This document shows, piece by piece, positions 1 through 9,932 of a DNA stretch of 38,600 bases. The DNA comes from Candidatus Nanopelagicales bacterium (lineage in GTDB: Bacteria; Actinomycetota; Actinomycetes; S36-B12). The stretch is taken from NCBI GenBank assembly GCA_009694585.1, contig SHUQ01000007.1, forward strand, positions 1-38,600, written 5' to 3'. The notes under the pieces were generated by a model. That model was not told where the DNA came from, made no database searches, and saw only the letters and a list, made by a program, of their open reading frames with translations. Each line of letters starts with the position of its first letter. Positions within the stretch are counted from its first letter, which is position 1. The position numbers were made by a program, and so were the translations under genes.

Positions 1-1457
1 TTAAGAAGGCCGCACCGGTTAAGAAGGCCGCACCGGTTAAGAAGGCCGCAGCGGTTAAGAAGGCCGCACCGGTTAAGAAGGCCGCACCGGTTAAGAAGGC
101 CGCAGCGGTTAAGAAGGCCGCACCGGTTAAGAAGGCCGCACCGGTTAAGAAGGCCGCAGCGGTTAAGAAGGCCGCAGCGGTTAAGAAGGCCGCAGCGGTT
201 AAGAAGGCCGCAGCGGTTAAGAAGGCCGTACCGGTTAAGAAGGCCGTACCGGGTAAGAAGGCCGCACCGGTTAAGAAGGCCGCACCCGTCAAAGGCCTAA
301 AGGTCGAGATCGACGATGAACTAATCGAGGTACTTGCGACCGAGGACGGCCTGGTAGCAATTAATGCTGAAGATATTGATCCAGCTGAGCTCGCTGTCGT
401 GGCGATCCTTGAGGCTGATCTTGAGGCCGATATCGCAGTCGACATCGCTGAAGCCGTCGCTGATACCGGTGAGGGCGATGAAGCTAGTTTCGTCATTTCA
501 GATATTGACGATACGGATGAACCCGTGCAGACCGTTACCGTTGCGGGTGCAACAGCAGATCCGGTCAAGGATTATCTGAAGCAGATCGGCAAGGTCTCAC
601 TCCTTAATGCAGAGATGGAAGTGAATCTCGCCAAGCGTATTGAGGCGGGGCTCTTCGCTGAAGAGATACTCAATGAAGGCAAAAAGATCGAGAAGAAGTT
701 GTTTCGTGATCTGGAGTGGATCGCGCGCGATGGTCGCAGTGCCAAGAACCATCTACTTGAAGCAAACCTGCGACTTGTAGTTTCATTGGCTAAGCGCTAC
801 ACCGGCCGCGGCATGTTGTTCCTTGACCTGATCCAAGAGGGCAACCTCGGGCTGATTCGCGCGGTTGAAAAATTCGATTACACCAAGGGCTACAAGTTTT
901 CGACCTATGCCACGTGGTGGATCAGGCAAGCCATCACCAGAGCGATGGCTGATCAAGCGCGCACCATCCGCATCCCGGTGCACATGGTTGAAGTCATCAA
1001 CAAATTGGCTCGAGTGCAGCGGCAAATGCTCCAGGATCTAGGTCGTGAGCCAACACCGGAGGAGTTGGCTAAAGAGCTCGACATGACGCCGGAGAAAGTG
1101 GTTGAAGTTCAAAAATACGGCCGCGAGCCAATTTCACTGCATACTCCACTAGGTGAAGAGGGCGATAGCGAGTTCGGCGACCTGATCGAGGACTCCGAAG
1201 CGATCGTACCCGCCGATGCGGTGTCTTTCACCTTGCTGCAGGAACAACTCGAATCTGTTCTTGACACCTTGTCAGATCGCGAAGGCGGGGTTGTCAGGAT
1301 GCGCTTTGGACTAACCGATGGCCAGCCCAAGACACTTGACGAAATTGGCAAGGTCTATGGGGTTACCCGTGAGCGAATCCGACAGATTGAAAGCAAGACT
1401 ATGTCTAAGTTGCGCCACCCATCTAGGTCACAGGTTTTGCGCGACTACCTAGATTAA
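1..1457 (+). CDS. hrdB: Principal RNA polymerase sigma factor (HrdB/SigA type), 5' end outside window
   Basis: Primary sigma-70 factor that directs RNA polymerase to housekeeping promoters. The reading frame is open from the first base, so the track start at 399 (GTG) is internal. Order: 16 copies of a KKAAPV-like hexapeptide, an acidic linker rich in Asp/Glu/Ala/Val, then region 1.2 ([13 protein letters not shown]), region 2 with the core-binding and -10 recognition helix ([19 protein letters not shown]), region 3, and region 4 with the -35 recognition helix ([19 protein letters not shown]) near the C-terminus. It ends in LRDYLD, as HrdB/SigA proteins do. Long basic Ala/Lys N-termini are known in actinobacterial HrdB. 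The neighbours DUF7455 and parE match the usual actinobacterial context. Identity is near certain; the true start is not in the window. Confidence 0.97.
   Translation, partial: KKAAPVKKAAPVKKAAAVKKAAPVKKAAPVKKAAAVKKAAPVKKAAPVKKAAAVKKAAAVKKAAAVKKAAAVKKAVPVKKAVPGKKAAPVKKAAPVKGLKVEIDDELIEVLATEDGLVAINAEDIDPAELAVVAILEADLEADIAVDIAEAVADTGEGDEASFVISDIDDTDEPVQTVTVAGATADPVKDYLKQIGKVSLLNAEMEVNLAKRIEAGLFAEEILNEGKKIEKKLFRDLEWIARDGRSAKNHLLEANLRLVVSLAKRYTGRGMLFLDLIQEGNLGLIRAVEKFDYTKGYKFSTYATWWIRQAITRAMADQARTIRIPVHMVEVINKLARVQRQMLQDLGREPTPEELAKELDMTPEKVVEVQKYGREPISLHTPLGEEGDSEFGDLIEDSEAIVPADAVSFTLLQEQLESVLDTLSDREGGVVRMRFGLTDGQPKTLDEIGKVYGVTRERIRQIESKTMSKLRHPSRSQVLRDYLD
3..290 (+). repeat. 18-bp in-frame tandem repeat, 16 copies, encoding [12 protein letters not shown]
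   Basis: Sixteen consecutive 18-bp units of the form AAGAAGGCCGCACCGGTT lie without spacers, starting at 3 and every 18 bp to 273. The fifth codon alternates CCG (Pro) and GCG (Ala). Copies 1-9 follow the order P,P,A three times, a 54-bp higher-order period; copies 10-12 are Ala; copies 13-14 carry GTA for GCA; copy 14 ends GGT for GTT; copy 16 diverges at its end. The array probably continues left of the window. It encodes the basic N-terminal tail of the sigma factor. Confidence 0.97.
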
Positions 1458-1497
1458 ATCGTGGAGTCTTAGGACCCGGACATCTCAGGCGGTCAAT

Positions 1498-1716
1498 TTA
1501 CCGGTTGTCAGTTGCCGAAGTGTGGACGAGCCGATGGGTCTCATCGACAATGGCTGCTGCCTGCGGCCGAAGAACAAGTTCATGGCGCGACCAGTGATGC
1601 CCGCAGAAAAGTAGGTCGGCGCCACCATGAAGTACCACGCGCACATAAGCCTGCGCATTGCAGCGGTCGCACCTATCGGTTGCACTTAGTGCAGGGGCAG
1701 TCATCGTCGTGGGCAT
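1498..1716 (-). CDS. DUF7455 small zinc-ribbon-like protein
   Basis: A 72-residue protein of the actinobacterial family next to hrdB. Recognisable core: DRCDRCNAQAYVRVVLHGG, then LLFCGHHWSRH. The CxxC and CxxH pairs look like a small zinc-binding fold; the function is unknown. ATG at 1716 has a good Shine-Dalgarno (GAGGAGG) about 10 nt upstream, unlike the leaderless genes nearby. It is convergent with the sigma factor (40 bp between stops) and divergent from parE, sharing a 184-bp intergenic region. The shorter overlapping minus ORF in the track (1485-1685) is a shadow. Confidence 0.87.
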   Translation of the reverse strand: MPTTMTAPALSATDRCDRCNAQAYVRVVLHGGADLLFCGHHWSRHELVLRPQAAAIVDETHRLVHTSATDNR

Positions 1717-1887
1717 TTACCAGGCACCTCCTCGGCTAGTTTTCGTGCTCATCGCCATTGGTAACAGTCTCTCATCACAATTGCATTCCCGACACGCCGC
1801 AGACCCTTGGTTCACGCAGAGCGAACTTTTAGGCCGGATCTGTGGACGACACGAACGGTCGAGGGATGATTTCGGCGGAATTCTCCG

Positions 1888-1893
1888 TAATCT
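1888..1893 (+). promoter_or_regulatory. -10 hexamer TAATCT, 7 nt before parE ATG (leaderless candidate)
   Basis: TAATCT fits TANNNT and lies 7 nt before ATG 1901. The expected transcription start therefore falls on the start codon, and there is no Shine-Dalgarno close to it. This supports ATG 1901 over the track start at 1658. Confidence 0.6.
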
Positions 1894-1900
1894 TGGGCAA

Positions 1901-4024
1901 ATGGCCCCGAAAGCACCAAAGAAGCCAACCCGAACGGGAGCAACTGGCACCGCAGATGGCGTTGCTGGGTCGGCGTATACAGCCAAGCATCTGGCTGTTC
2001 TAGAGGGCCTAGAAGCGGTGCGCAAGCGCCCCGGAATGTACATCGGGTCTAATGATGGCCGCGGGCTGATGCATTGTCTGAGGGAGATCGTCGATAACTC
2101 TATTGACGAGGCTTTGGCGGGCTCCTGCAAGAAGATTGTCGTAACACTGCATTCTGATGGCTCGGCCGAGGTCAGTGATGATGGCCGGGGCATCCCGGTA
2201 GATGTTGAGCCGAAGACCAAACTAACCGGTATTGAAGTCGTAATGACCAAGCTGCACGCCGGTGGCAAGTTCGGCGGGGGTTCTTATACGGCTTCCGGCG
2301 GGCTGCATGGGGTCGGGGCATCGGTGGTTAATGCACTGTCGACGCGACTTGATGTGGAGGTGGATCGGGGGGCCAAGATTCACGCGATGTCATTTCGGCG
2401 CGGAGTGCCCGGTTCCTTCGAAGGAGATGGCCCCGATAGTGAGTTCGTTCGCAAGAGCGGCTTACGCATCACGGGCACCTGCCCGCGGAGTCGAACCGGC
2501 ACCCGAGTGCGTTGGTGGGCAGACACACAGGTATTCACTAAGGACGCGACATATGACCGCCAGGGGCTCCGCGAACGCGCAGTGCAAAGTACTTTCTTAG
2601 TCCCCGGCCTGGTTATCAGCGTGGTTGATGACCGCGACGCTGATGACCTGTATGAGGAGACGTTCCAGCATAAAGGCGGCATCACGGAGTATGTAGAGGC
2701 GCTGTCGGTTGGTGAACCAGTGTGTTCGGTGATTCGCCTACACGGTAAAGGGCATTTCCATGAAACCGTGCCGGTTCTTGATGACAAAGGGCATATGACA
2801 CCGCAAGATGTCGAGCGCGAAATGAGCGTCGATATCGCACTTCGCTGGGATGCGGGATACGAGTCAGATATCCGCTCATTCGTTAACGTAATCGCCACAC
2901 CCAAAGGTGGAACTCACTTAACCGGCTTTGAGCGAGCCATCGTGAAGACCATAAATGACCAGGTGCGTGCCGCCAAGATCCTCAAGGGGATTGAAGACAC
3001 CATCACTAAGGACGACGTCAACGAGGGTCTAACAGCCGTGGTAACGGTGCGATTGGCGGAGCCGCAATTCGAAGGCCAGACCAAGGAGATTTTAGGGACG
3101 CCCGCCGCAACTCGCATAGTTGGCAATGTGGTTTCGAAAGAACTAACCGCCTGGTTTGCCAATCCGCCCCGAGGAGAGAAAGTGGCGGCAAAGGCGGTTT
3201 TAGATAAAGCCGCGAACGCTATGCGTACAAGAGTTGCGGCGCGAACCCACCGTGACACGCAGCGGCGTAAAACCGCACTTGAATCTTCTGCGCTCCCGGC
3301 GAAGCTTGTTGACTGCCGTACCGATGAGGTGGAGCGCAGTGAACTTTTCATCGTCGAGGGCGATAGCGCATTGGGTACCGCAAAAGTGGCTCGAAATGCT
3401 GACCACCAGGCGCTGCTTCCAATTCGCGGCAAGATCCTAAATGTACAGAAGTCGTCACTCGCCGACATGCTGAAAAACACCGAGTGTGCGTCCATCATCC
3501 AAGTAATTGGTGCTGGTTCTGGTCGATCATTTGATCTGGACCAGGCGCGATACGGCAAAGTGATTTTGATGTCCGATGCCGACGTTGACGGAGCCCACAT
3601 TCGATGCTTGCTATTGACATTGATTAATCGCTATTTGCATCCGCTTTTAGAAGCTGGGCGTGTTTATGCCGCCGTACCACCCTTGCACCGCATCGAAATA
3701 GTTAATGCTGGAGCTAAAGCCAATGAGGTCATCTATACCTATTCGGACGTTGAGATGAAGTCGGTCCTGGCTGATGCCAATAAGCGCGGCCGGAAAGTAA
3801 AGGACCCAATTCAGCGTTATAAGGGCCTCGGCGAAATGGATGCAGGCCAACTTCGAGAGACCACTATGGACCCAGCTCACCGAACCCTTAGACGCATCAC
3901 TATGAATGACGTCGACGGTGCTCGTGAGGTATTTGACCTACTCATGGGTGGTGAAGTAGCCCCGCGTAAGGAGTTCATTGTTGATGGTGCGGCCGGATTG
4001 GACCGCCAGCGAATCGACGCCTAA
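1901..4024 (+). CDS. parE: DNA topoisomerase IV subunit B (ParE; type IIA ATPase subunit)
   Basis: ATPase/TOPRIM subunit of topoisomerase IV, which acts with ParC (encoded at 6447-8894) to decatenate chromosomes. From ATG 1901 the protein has 707 residues, normal for the family. The N-terminal GHKL ATPase domain shows LEAVRKRPGMYIGS, EIVDNSIDEALAG, DDGRGIPV and GGLHGVGASVVNALS. The TOPRIM part has EGDSALGTAK, LPIRGKILNVQK and MSDADVDGAHIR, and the C-terminus has QRYKGLGEMDAGQL. The extra 81 residues in the track (from 1658) run through DUF7455 on the other strand and do not resemble a GyrB/ParE N-terminus. Placement beside hrdB with parC nearby favours ParE over GyrB. Confidence 0.94.
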   Translation: MAPKAPKKPTRTGATGTADGVAGSAYTAKHLAVLEGLEAVRKRPGMYIGSNDGRGLMHCLREIVDNSIDEALAGSCKKIVVTLHSDGSAEVSDDGRGIPVDVEPKTKLTGIEVVMTKLHAGGKFGGGSYTASGGLHGVGASVVNALSTRLDVEVDRGAKIHAMSFRRGVPGSFEGDGPDSEFVRKSGLRITGTCPRSRTGTRVRWWADTQVFTKDATYDRQGLRERAVQSTFLVPGLVISVVDDRDADDLYEETFQHKGGITEYVEALSVGEPVCSVIRLHGKGHFHETVPVLDDKGHMTPQDVEREMSVDIALRWDAGYESDIRSFVNVIATPKGGTHLTGFERAIVKTINDQVRAAKILKGIEDTITKDDVNEGLTAVVTVRLAEPQFEGQTKEILGTPAATRIVGNVVSKELTAWFANPPRGEKVAAKAVLDKAANAMRTRVAARTHRDTQRRKTALESSALPAKLVDCRTDEVERSELFIVEGDSALGTAKVARNADHQALLPIRGKILNVQKSSLADMLKNTECASIIQVIGAGSGRSFDLDQARYGKVILMSDADVDGAHIRCLLLTLINRYLHPLLEAGRVYAAVPPLHRIEIVNAGAKANEVIYTYSDVEMKSVLADANKRGRKVKDPIQRYKGLGEMDAGQLRETTMDPAHRTLRRITMNDVDGAREVFDLLMGGEVAPRKEFIVDGAAGLDRQRIDA

Positions 4025-4106
4025 GGTCGGCCCTCCTTGCCGGTAACGACGGGTTAGTCTGGGACACAAGTGGAAGACAGTCAAAAGTGTTTTTGGGGGT
4101 AATGGG

Positions 4107-5471
4107 ATGGCTCGACCGTTACGCGTTGCTGTGGTGGGATCAGGGCCTTCGGGCATGTATGCAGCGGACGCGCTAATTAGCCAGCAAGATCTTCCGGTGA
4201 CAGTCGACGTCATTGACAAACTTCCGGTGCCCTTTGGCTTGGTGAGGTATGGCGTGGCGCCAGACCATGTCAGCATTCGCTCAGTGCGCGATACCTTAGA
4301 CAAAGTGTTTGAGAAGCCCGGGGTGCGTTTTATTGGGGGGCTAGAAGTCGGCGTTGATATTTCAGTCCAAACTCTTCACGAATTCTTTGATGCAATTATG
4401 TTTACCTATGGGGCCTCCCGTGATCGCCGACTTGGGGTTCCTGGGGAGGATTTAGACGGAAGCGTGGCAGCGACCGATTTTGTTGCTTGGTACTGCGGAC
4501 ACCCCGATGCTGATCGGGCAACATTTGAGCGTTTGATTCCAACGGCGACTTCTGCGGTTGTTGTCGGAGTTGGTAACGTGGCGGTTGACGTCACCCGCGT
4601 CTTAGCGAAGACGGTGGATGAACTCACACACACGGATATGCCTGAATATGTATTAGACACCTTACGCAAGTCCTTGCTAACAGATATCCACGTTCTTGGG
4701 AGGCGTGGCCCAGCTCAGGCTACGTATACCACCAAAGAGCTGCGAGAGCTAGGCGAGCTCTTAGACGCCGATATCGTTGTTGAGCGGGCCGATCTGGTCT
4801 TTGATGCGGGTAGCGAACAAGCGATAGCAAATGATAAGTCGATAGCTCGCAATGTCGAGGTGGTCAAAGAGTGGGCGACAAGAAGAACGACCGGTAAGTC
4901 CCGCCGAATTCATCTCCACTTCATGTCCCGCCCGGTCGAACTACGTGGTGATGACCGAGTGCGCGAAGTGGTCGTCGAGCGAACCGAACTTGATGGGGCT
5001 GGTGGCGCCAAAGGCACCGGTGAAACATTTGTTATCAAAGCCGATCTAGTGGTACGTAGTGTGGGATATCGGGGAATGGCGCTGCCGGGTGTGCCATTTG
5101 ACGAGGGTCAAAGCGTAATTCCACATCTAGATGGGCGGGTACAACTAGGTGGAGCCCCGGTGAGTGGGCAATATGTGGCCGGCTGGATTAAACGAGGCCC
5201 CACCGGGATCATCGGCACTAATAAGAAAGACGCTACGGCGACCGTGGCTGCACTGCTGGCTGATGCCAATAACTTGCCGGCCGCGCCGTTGCCTAGTCCT
5301 GCCGACTTCGACACGTGGTTGTTGCAATCTGGTATTACGGTAGTAGATAGTGCAGGTTGGCAATTGATTGACGCGGCCGAACGCGCACTTGGCGAGAGTA
5401 AGGGTCGGGAGCGCACGACCATCCAAACCACCGAAGACTTGCTCAATGCAGCAAACGCAATCGTAAGCTAA
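4107..5471 (+). CDS. fprA: Ferredoxin/adrenodoxin-type NADP+ reductase (FprA)
   Basis: FAD- and NADP-binding reductase that passes electrons between NADPH and ferredoxins. 454 residues. The N-terminal Rossmann motif is VAVVGSGPSGMYAADAL, followed by LPVPFGLVRYGVAPDH, the family signature. The NADP motif is VVVGVGNVAVDVTRVL, then HVLGRRGPAQATYTTKEL; near the C-terminus is WIKRGPTGIIGTNKKDA. ATG 4107 is preceded by GGGGGT, a plausible Shine-Dalgarno, and a TANNNT hexamer (TAGTCT, 4055-4060) would give a leader of about 40 nt. It is convergent with the sucrase/ferredoxin-like gene, with 4 bp between the stops. Confidence 0.95.
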   Translation: MARPLRVAVVGSGPSGMYAADALISQQDLPVTVDVIDKLPVPFGLVRYGVAPDHVSIRSVRDTLDKVFEKPGVRFIGGLEVGVDISVQTLHEFFDAIMFTYGASRDRRLGVPGEDLDGSVAATDFVAWYCGHPDADRATFERLIPTATSAVVVGVGNVAVDVTRVLAKTVDELTHTDMPEYVLDTLRKSLLTDIHVLGRRGPAQATYTTKELRELGELLDADIVVERADLVFDAGSEQAIANDKSIARNVEVVKEWATRRTTGKSRRIHLHFMSRPVELRGDDRVREVVVERTELDGAGGAKGTGETFVIKADLVVRSVGYRGMALPGVPFDEGQSVIPHLDGRVQLGGAPVSGQYVAGWIKRGPTGIIGTNKKDATATVAALLADANNLPAAPLPSPADFDTWLLQSGITVVDSAGWQLIDAAERALGESKGRERTTIQTTEDLLNAANAIVS

Positions 5472-5475
5472 TTGC

Positions 5476-6450
5476 TCAGATGAGTTGCCAAGGTGTCACC
5501 GCGGCGACACCTACACTGCGCCAGGTAAAAACCTTGGTCGGTTCAACACCGCAAGACTCGGCGCGAGGTTCGGCAAGTTCTTCGCGCCTTAGATTGACCT
5601 GCCAAGCCCGCCCATCTACGTGGCGAACCTCAGCGACTAGTGAGGATCCAACGCCGGGAAGTGCGGCCATGACTGGCATCGGCACCGGGCGGCCATCGAT
5701 GACCCGGAGTGCATCGAGGACATCACGTTCGTAGATACCTAAGCTTTGGCGGACGACAATTTCAGCTACCTGTAAGGGATGAGTAAAACAACTGCGCCCA
5801 CGGTAATTATCGAGTGGAAGGTGACTTAGCTGTGAGTCGGAATAGACGGCTAGGGCATCGTCGACCGTGAGCCGGCCGAAAACCGCACCGCACGGCAAAC
5901 TAAGCACAGTTGGGGCAAATCGATGACCACCGATGTGGCTCGATTCCCAGATGAATTCACGGTCGGCCGCACTCACGCTTCGGAGTAGATCAGTTATTAG
6001 AGCGCGGCCGTGTAAGGCACAGCAGGCATCGCGGCCACTGTGCGTGCACACCAAAAGCAGTGGTGCGACAATTGATACGCCAAACGGGGGCAGGGCTCCG
6101 GCGGCCATATCGGTAAAATCCCAGCCCGCGATAACTGTTAAGTCGGACATCGTGCCGTGTCGCATGCGGGTGGCGCCAGGTGAGGTGTGAACAATCCAAA
6201 CATTCCTTGAGTCCGAACCGGTGGCCCGTTCGAGGCGATCGGGATGGCGAACCAGCAGGACCGACACTCCGGTGCCTTCGGTTCGGTCTTTTAGGATTTG
6301 GCCAAGTACCGGATCTAGATGCGAATCGACAAGAGCCTGTTTGCCCCAAGGTCCGGGTTGTTCAATCAAAACCCAGCAGGTGGCCACCGGTGCAGTACCA
6401 GCCAAAGGCTCACCGACTTCGAGTGCGGCACTAGCACAGTTGGCCGTCAC
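5476..6450 (-). CDS. Sucrase/ferredoxin-like (Suc_Fer-like) family protein
   Basis: Thioredoxin-fold protein related to 2Fe-2S ferredoxins; members are often annotated sucrase/ferredoxin-like, but the substrate is unknown. Family signatures are [18 protein letters not shown] and [18 protein letters not shown], with an N-terminal [18 protein letters not shown] 6450 is chosen because it forms a GTGA overlap with the parC stop, which indicates translational coupling; the resulting 324 residues are normal. The track start at 6582 lies deep in the parC 3' end and is a readthrough artefact. Its position between fprA and parC is conserved in actinobacteria, and the nearby ferredoxin reductase hints at redox function, which is inference only. 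Confidence 0.88.
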   Translation of the reverse strand: MTANCASAALEVGEPLAGTAPVATCWVLIEQPGPWGKQALVDSHLDPVLGQILKDRTEGTGVSVLLVRHPDRLERATGSDSRNVWIVHTSPGATRMRHGTMSDLTVIAGWDFTDMAAGALPPFGVSIVAPLLLVCTHSGRDACCALHGRALITDLLRSVSAADREFIWESSHIGGHRFAPTVLSLPCGAVFGRLTVDDALAVYSDSQLSHLPLDNYRGRSCFTHPLQVAEIVVRQSLGIYERDVLDALRVIDGRPVPMPVMAALPGVGSSLVAEVRHVDGRAWQVNLRREELAEPRAESCGVEPTKVFTWRSVGVAAVTPWQLI

Positions 6451-8894
6451 AGACACCCACCGATCCCTGCGATCGGGGTAACCCCGGGGGAGCCGGTGCC
6501 ATCTCGCTTCCCCCAGGTGGTCGGTAGATCGGCAGGGACGCCAGAGGCTGTTGCAGCCCGCGCCGGGCCAATACCAACCCAAGCGACCAGCAAACTATCC
6601 TCGCCGGAGCGGAACTTGTGGCAGCGCACGCCACCGGTACCTCGACCCTTTGCCGGGTACTCCACAAGCGGGGTGACCTTAATGCTGCCTGCATCGGTGC
6701 CCGGCAGTGCGTCGGCCGAACCGGCGATAGTTACCACTACTGCCGTATCGGCTGGTTGAAGCGCGGTAAAGGAAACCACCTGTGCACCGGGGTTAAGGCG
6801 AACACCAACCATCCCGCCCGCCGCCCGACCTTGAGGCCGGACCGCGCTTGCGGCAAATCTAAGTAGTTGACCATCGGAAGTGACGAAAACCAACTCCGCA
6901 GTTTCTGCAGCAGCCTCGCTCAGGCCGATTGCACCAACAACTAAGTCATCAGCGTCGAGTCGAATGATGTCCCATGAGTCTTTGTTTGAAAGTGCGTCTG
7001 GGATAACCCTCTTGATGATTCCACTCGCCGTGGCAAGAGCAATGCCACTCGTATCGTCAAGGGTAGTTAGGCACAAGGCACTTTCGCCCAGCGGCAGGTC
7101 CACAAAAGCGCCTATCGGAGCTCCTGCTGATAGCGCGGGTATCCCGACTACGGAAGGCAGGGCGGGTAGATCGACTACCGACAGTCGCACTATGCGCCCA
7201 GCGCTGGTCACTAAGCCGATGAATCCGCGGTTGGTCGCGGGTACTGCACTGACTATCACATCGTGGTTTGCCCTGCTGCTTTCGACAGCGTCATCAAATA
7301 CTGGGTCGGCAATTCGTGCCAGTAGTCCGGTACTAGACATCAGAACCACGCAGGGTTCGTCATAGACTTCAAGTGGTACCGCGGCTGATATCGAAGCCGC
7401 ACCTGCTTCCATCAGCAAGGTGCGACGCCCAGTCGTGTGGGCCTGGGAGATTGCGGCCAGTTCATCGGAAACTACGGTCCGCAGTTGGCTGTCGTCGTCG
7501 ATGATCGCAGATAGCGTCGCAATGTCGCCATTTAAAACAGCAGATTCTTTTTCTAGTTCAATTCGTGAAAATTTTGTCAATCTCCGCAGTGGCATTTCAA
7601 GTATGTAAGAGGTCTGAACCTCACTGAGATCGAACACCTCAATCAGGCGGACCTTGGCCGCGGCCGCATCGTCGGATTCGCGAATAAGTTGTATAATTTC
7701 ATCAATGTCGATAATGGCGATAAGGAGGCCAGCCACCAGATGCAGACGATCTTGGGCTTTGGTCCGACGAAAAAGGCTACGGCGCCGCACAACTTCGAGT
7801 CGATGATCGATGAAAACATGCAATAGCGTGAGTAAGCCCAATGTCTGCGGTTGCCCTTCCACGAGTGCCACCGCATTGATATTTACCGATTCTTCCATTG
7901 GCGTGAGCTTGAATAGGTTCTCAAGTACGGCTTCAGGGTGGAACCCATTCTTAACATCTATCACCAAGTTGAGTCCAGAGTCACCGTCGGTTAGATCAGT
8001 TACGTTTGCAATCCCCACCAGCTTCTTGTTTTGCACAAGATCCTTAATGCGCTCGATGATCCTTTCGGGACCAACGTTCATTGGTAATTCCGTGACGATT
8101 ATGCCCCGACGCCTAGGGGAGACTTGGTCAATACGGGTGCGAGCTCTAACCCGAAAAGTGCCTCGTCCGCTTTCATAAGCTTCACGTACCCCGCTCAGGC
8201 CAATTATTACCCCACCGCCGGGCAGGTCAGGTCCGGGGATGAACTTCATGACCTCGCCAAGGGCCGCCTTTGGATGCTTAATTAGGTGGCGGGCTGCGCC
8301 TATTACCTCGCCAAGGTTGTGGGGGACCAAGGTGGTTGCCATGCCAACGGCGATCCCTGAAGCTCCATTTACGAGGAGGTTTGGAATCGCGGCGGGCAGC
8401 ACCATCGGCTCGGTTTCGCGACCATCGTAGTTTGGAACAAAATCGACCACATCTTCGTCAAGACTCAAGGTCATATCAAGCGCTGAGGCAGCTAGCCGAG
8501 CTTCGGTGTAGCGCATAGCGGCTGGGCCGTCGTCAAGTGAACCAAAGTTGCCGTGGCCATCGACCATGGGCAGGCGCAAGGTAAATGGCTGAGCCATTCT
8601 AACGAGTGCGTCGTAGATTGCTGAATCCCCATGTGGATGCAGGCGGCCCATTACTTCACCAACGACGCGGGCACTTTTCACATGCCCGCGTTCTGGTCTA
8701 AGTCCCATTTGCGCCATCTGAAACAGAATTCGTCGTTGTACCGGTTTAAGCCCATCGCGCGCATCAGGTAGTGCCCGAGCGTAAATAACCGAATAGGCGT
8801 ACTCCAAGAATGAGGCTCGCATTTCATCGGAAACGTCAATATCGACGATGCGGCCATCACCGGGGGCAACCGGCTTGGTAGAGCGCCTAGCCAT
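6447..8894 (-). CDS. parC: DNA topoisomerase IV subunit A (ParC; GyrA-like)
   Basis: DNA-cleaving subunit paired with ParE. 815 residues from ATG 8894, which has an upstream GAAGGG Shine-Dalgarno; the track start at 9014 adds 40 unrelated residues. The breakage-reunion domain shows [17 protein letters not shown] and the quinolone-pocket region [19 protein letters not shown], with Ser and Asp at the usual sensitive positions. The catalytic tyrosine is in [11 protein letters not shown]. After the coiled-coil comes a C-terminal beta-pinwheel with repeated blades (for example [20 protein letters not shown]). The stop overlaps the GTG of the downstream Suc_Fer-like gene. Confidence 0.95.
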   Translation of the reverse strand: MARRSTKPVAPGDGRIVDIDVSDEMRASFLEYAYSVIYARALPDARDGLKPVQRRILFQMAQMGLRPERGHVKSARVVGEVMGRLHPHGDSAIYDALVRMAQPFTLRLPMVDGHGNFGSLDDGPAAMRYTEARLAASALDMTLSLDEDVVDFVPNYDGRETEPMVLPAAIPNLLVNGASGIAVGMATTLVPHNLGEVIGAARHLIKHPKAALGEVMKFIPGPDLPGGGVIIGLSGVREAYESGRGTFRVRARTRIDQVSPRRRGIIVTELPMNVGPERIIERIKDLVQNKKLVGIANVTDLTDGDSGLNLVIDVKNGFHPEAVLENLFKLTPMEESVNINAVALVEGQPQTLGLLTLLHVFIDHRLEVVRRRSLFRRTKAQDRLHLVAGLLIAIIDIDEIIQLIRESDDAAAAKVRLIEVFDLSEVQTSYILEMPLRRLTKFSRIELEKESAVLNGDIATLSAIIDDDSQLRTVVSDELAAISQAHTTGRRTLLMEAGAASISAAVPLEVYDEPCVVLMSSTGLLARIADPVFDDAVESSRANHDVIVSAVPATNRGFIGLVTSAGRIVRLSVVDLPALPSVVGIPALSAGAPIGAFVDLPLGESALCLTTLDDTSGIALATASGIIKRVIPDALSNKDSWDIIRLDADDLVVGAIGLSEAAAETAELVFVTSDGQLLRFAASAVRPQGRAAGGMVGVRLNPGAQVVSFTALQPADTAVVVTIAGSADALPGTDAGSIKVTPLVEYPAKGRGTGGVRCHKFRSGEDSLLVAWVGIGPARAATASGVPADLPTTWGKRDGTGSPGVTPIAGIGGCL

Positions 8895-9030
8895 TATTAG
8901 CCCTTCTCGTCGAGAATTGAGCACCGGCACGAGGCAGTAGTCCACGCCCAGCGATAAATCGATAATTGAGCATGATTCTCGCGGGTCAGGGGGTGTTCGG
9001 ACCGGCTCCGACACGGCAGATTGCCTGTGT

Positions 9031-9247
9031 GGCTACTCGCACCCCCGCCGTGACTGCCGTAATCAGAGGCAATCAAGCGCGTCAGCTTGGTAAAAACCCA
9101 GCGGCGAAAGCATCACCCCGCTACCCGAAGATTCTCAGGGCGAGGCAGCCCGTGGCTTATGATCGTCGATTCAAGCGCCACAACGGCGTGGTTATCGGCG
9201 AGGGCTGTGGCAACTTCAGGGGATACAACTAGCGGCGGATTAGTCAC
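9031..9247 (-). pseudogene. psuG: Pseudouridine-5'-phosphate glycosidase remnant (psuG, N-terminal part only)
   Basis: GTG 9247 opens a 44-codon frame ending at a TGA (9115-9113). It contains [19 protein letters not shown], the diagnostic N-terminus of PsuG (indigoidine synthase A family), which splits pseudouridine 5'-phosphate into ribose 5-phosphate and uracil. Beyond the stop, in another frame and at about the expected distance, [11 protein letters not shown] resembles the family's TIAVLDG.VRVG strand, so collinear but frameshifted sequence persists to about 9031. The remaining three quarters of a roughly 300-residue protein is gone. The remnant sits in the 459-bp gap between parC and DUF5998; I see no other gene there. 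Confidence 0.75.
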
Positions 9248-9253
9248 CCGATA

Positions 9254-9259
9254 ACCGTA
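9254..9259 (-). promoter_or_regulatory. -10 hexamer TACGGT, 6 nt before psuG remnant GTG
   Basis: TACGGT (TANNNT) lies exactly 6 nt upstream of GTG 9247, the same leaderless geometry as intact genes in the window. The relic's start signal appears to survive although the gene is broken. Confidence 0.55.
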
Positions 9260-9353
9260 TCTTGCTCGTCTCGGGATTGGCCGCCACCGCTCGATAAGGC
9301 TAATTTTGCCGTTGGTTTCCGTCAGATACTAGATGTGGCAAGATATTGAAGTG

Positions 9354-9929
9354 ATGAACCTCGATCAGCAGTTGCGAACTGATATTCAGCGCAGTGGTTA
9401 CTACCCTGACCTAGTTGCCGATGCTCTGGACACCGCACTGGCTGGGGAGCCACTGAAGTCTTATCTTGTCCACCACGAGGCCACCTTTGACCAAGATGAG
9501 TTAAGGCGACACGTGACGGTATTGGCATTGACTCCTACTCGACTAATTGTGGGCCACACTGACGAACATGGCATAGATGAAATCAATCCGACGCCATTTG
9601 CGACCGCTTCAACCGAGGCCGTTCGCCTTGAGCGGGTGGATTCGGTAGTCGTCACGCGTGTTGTTAGCGAGCCGGCAAAGTATCAACCAGGTGGGCCGAC
9701 AGCGGAAGTTGTTTTGACGATCGGGTGGGGCGCGGTGAGTCGCATCGATTTGGAGCCGGCAAATTGTGGTGATCCGCAGTGCGAAGCTGAACACGGATTC
9801 ACCGGAACATCGAGCAACGATGATCTATCAGTGCGCGTCTCAGAAGTTGCTGACGGAGCCGATGTTGTAGCCCAGGCACTTACTTTCGCGGCTGCATTAT
9901 CACAGGCGACCGCGGCTAGGCTGCGCTAG
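9354..9929 (+). CDS. DUF5998 family protein
   Basis: Conserved actinobacterial protein of unknown function. Recognised by RSGYYPDLVADAL near the N-terminus, then HHEATFDQDELRRHVTVL, VVLTIGWGAVSRIDLEPA, CGDPQCEAEHGFTG and LSVRVSEVADG. The Cys pair in CGDPQC with a nearby His could bind metal, but this is not established. ATG 9354 is preferred to the track start at 9333: the family begins close to the DxxLRxxIxRSGYYP segment, and a -10-like GATATT (9342-9347) sits 6 nt before this ATG. The next gene starts 3 nt after its stop, so the two are probably one operon. Confidence 0.88.
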   Translation: MNLDQQLRTDIQRSGYYPDLVADALDTALAGEPLKSYLVHHEATFDQDELRRHVTVLALTPTRLIVGHTDEHGIDEINPTPFATASTEAVRLERVDSVVVTRVVSEPAKYQPGGPTAEVVLTIGWGAVSRIDLEPANCGDPQCEAEHGFTGTSSNDDLSVRVSEVADGADVVAQALTFAAALSQATAARLR

Positions 9930-9932
9930 TTC

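Noticed and set aside
3-290. Possible CRISPR array
   Set aside because: Units are contiguous 18-bp repeats without spacers and lie in frame within the sigma factor gene.
1658-1900. Upstream extension of ParE in the ORF track
   Set aside because: It overlaps DUF7455 on the other strand and does not look like a GyrB/ParE N-terminus; ATG 1901 has a leaderless -10.
4035-4056. GGTAAC near the fprA promoter as another fadAB-type operator
   Set aside because: Only one half-site is present (GGTAACGACGGGTTA is not an inverted repeat).
8966-9232. 88-aa plus-strand ORF in the parC/DUF5998 gap
   Set aside because: Low-complexity translation with no family signal; the opposite strand carries the psuG relic, which explains the sequence.
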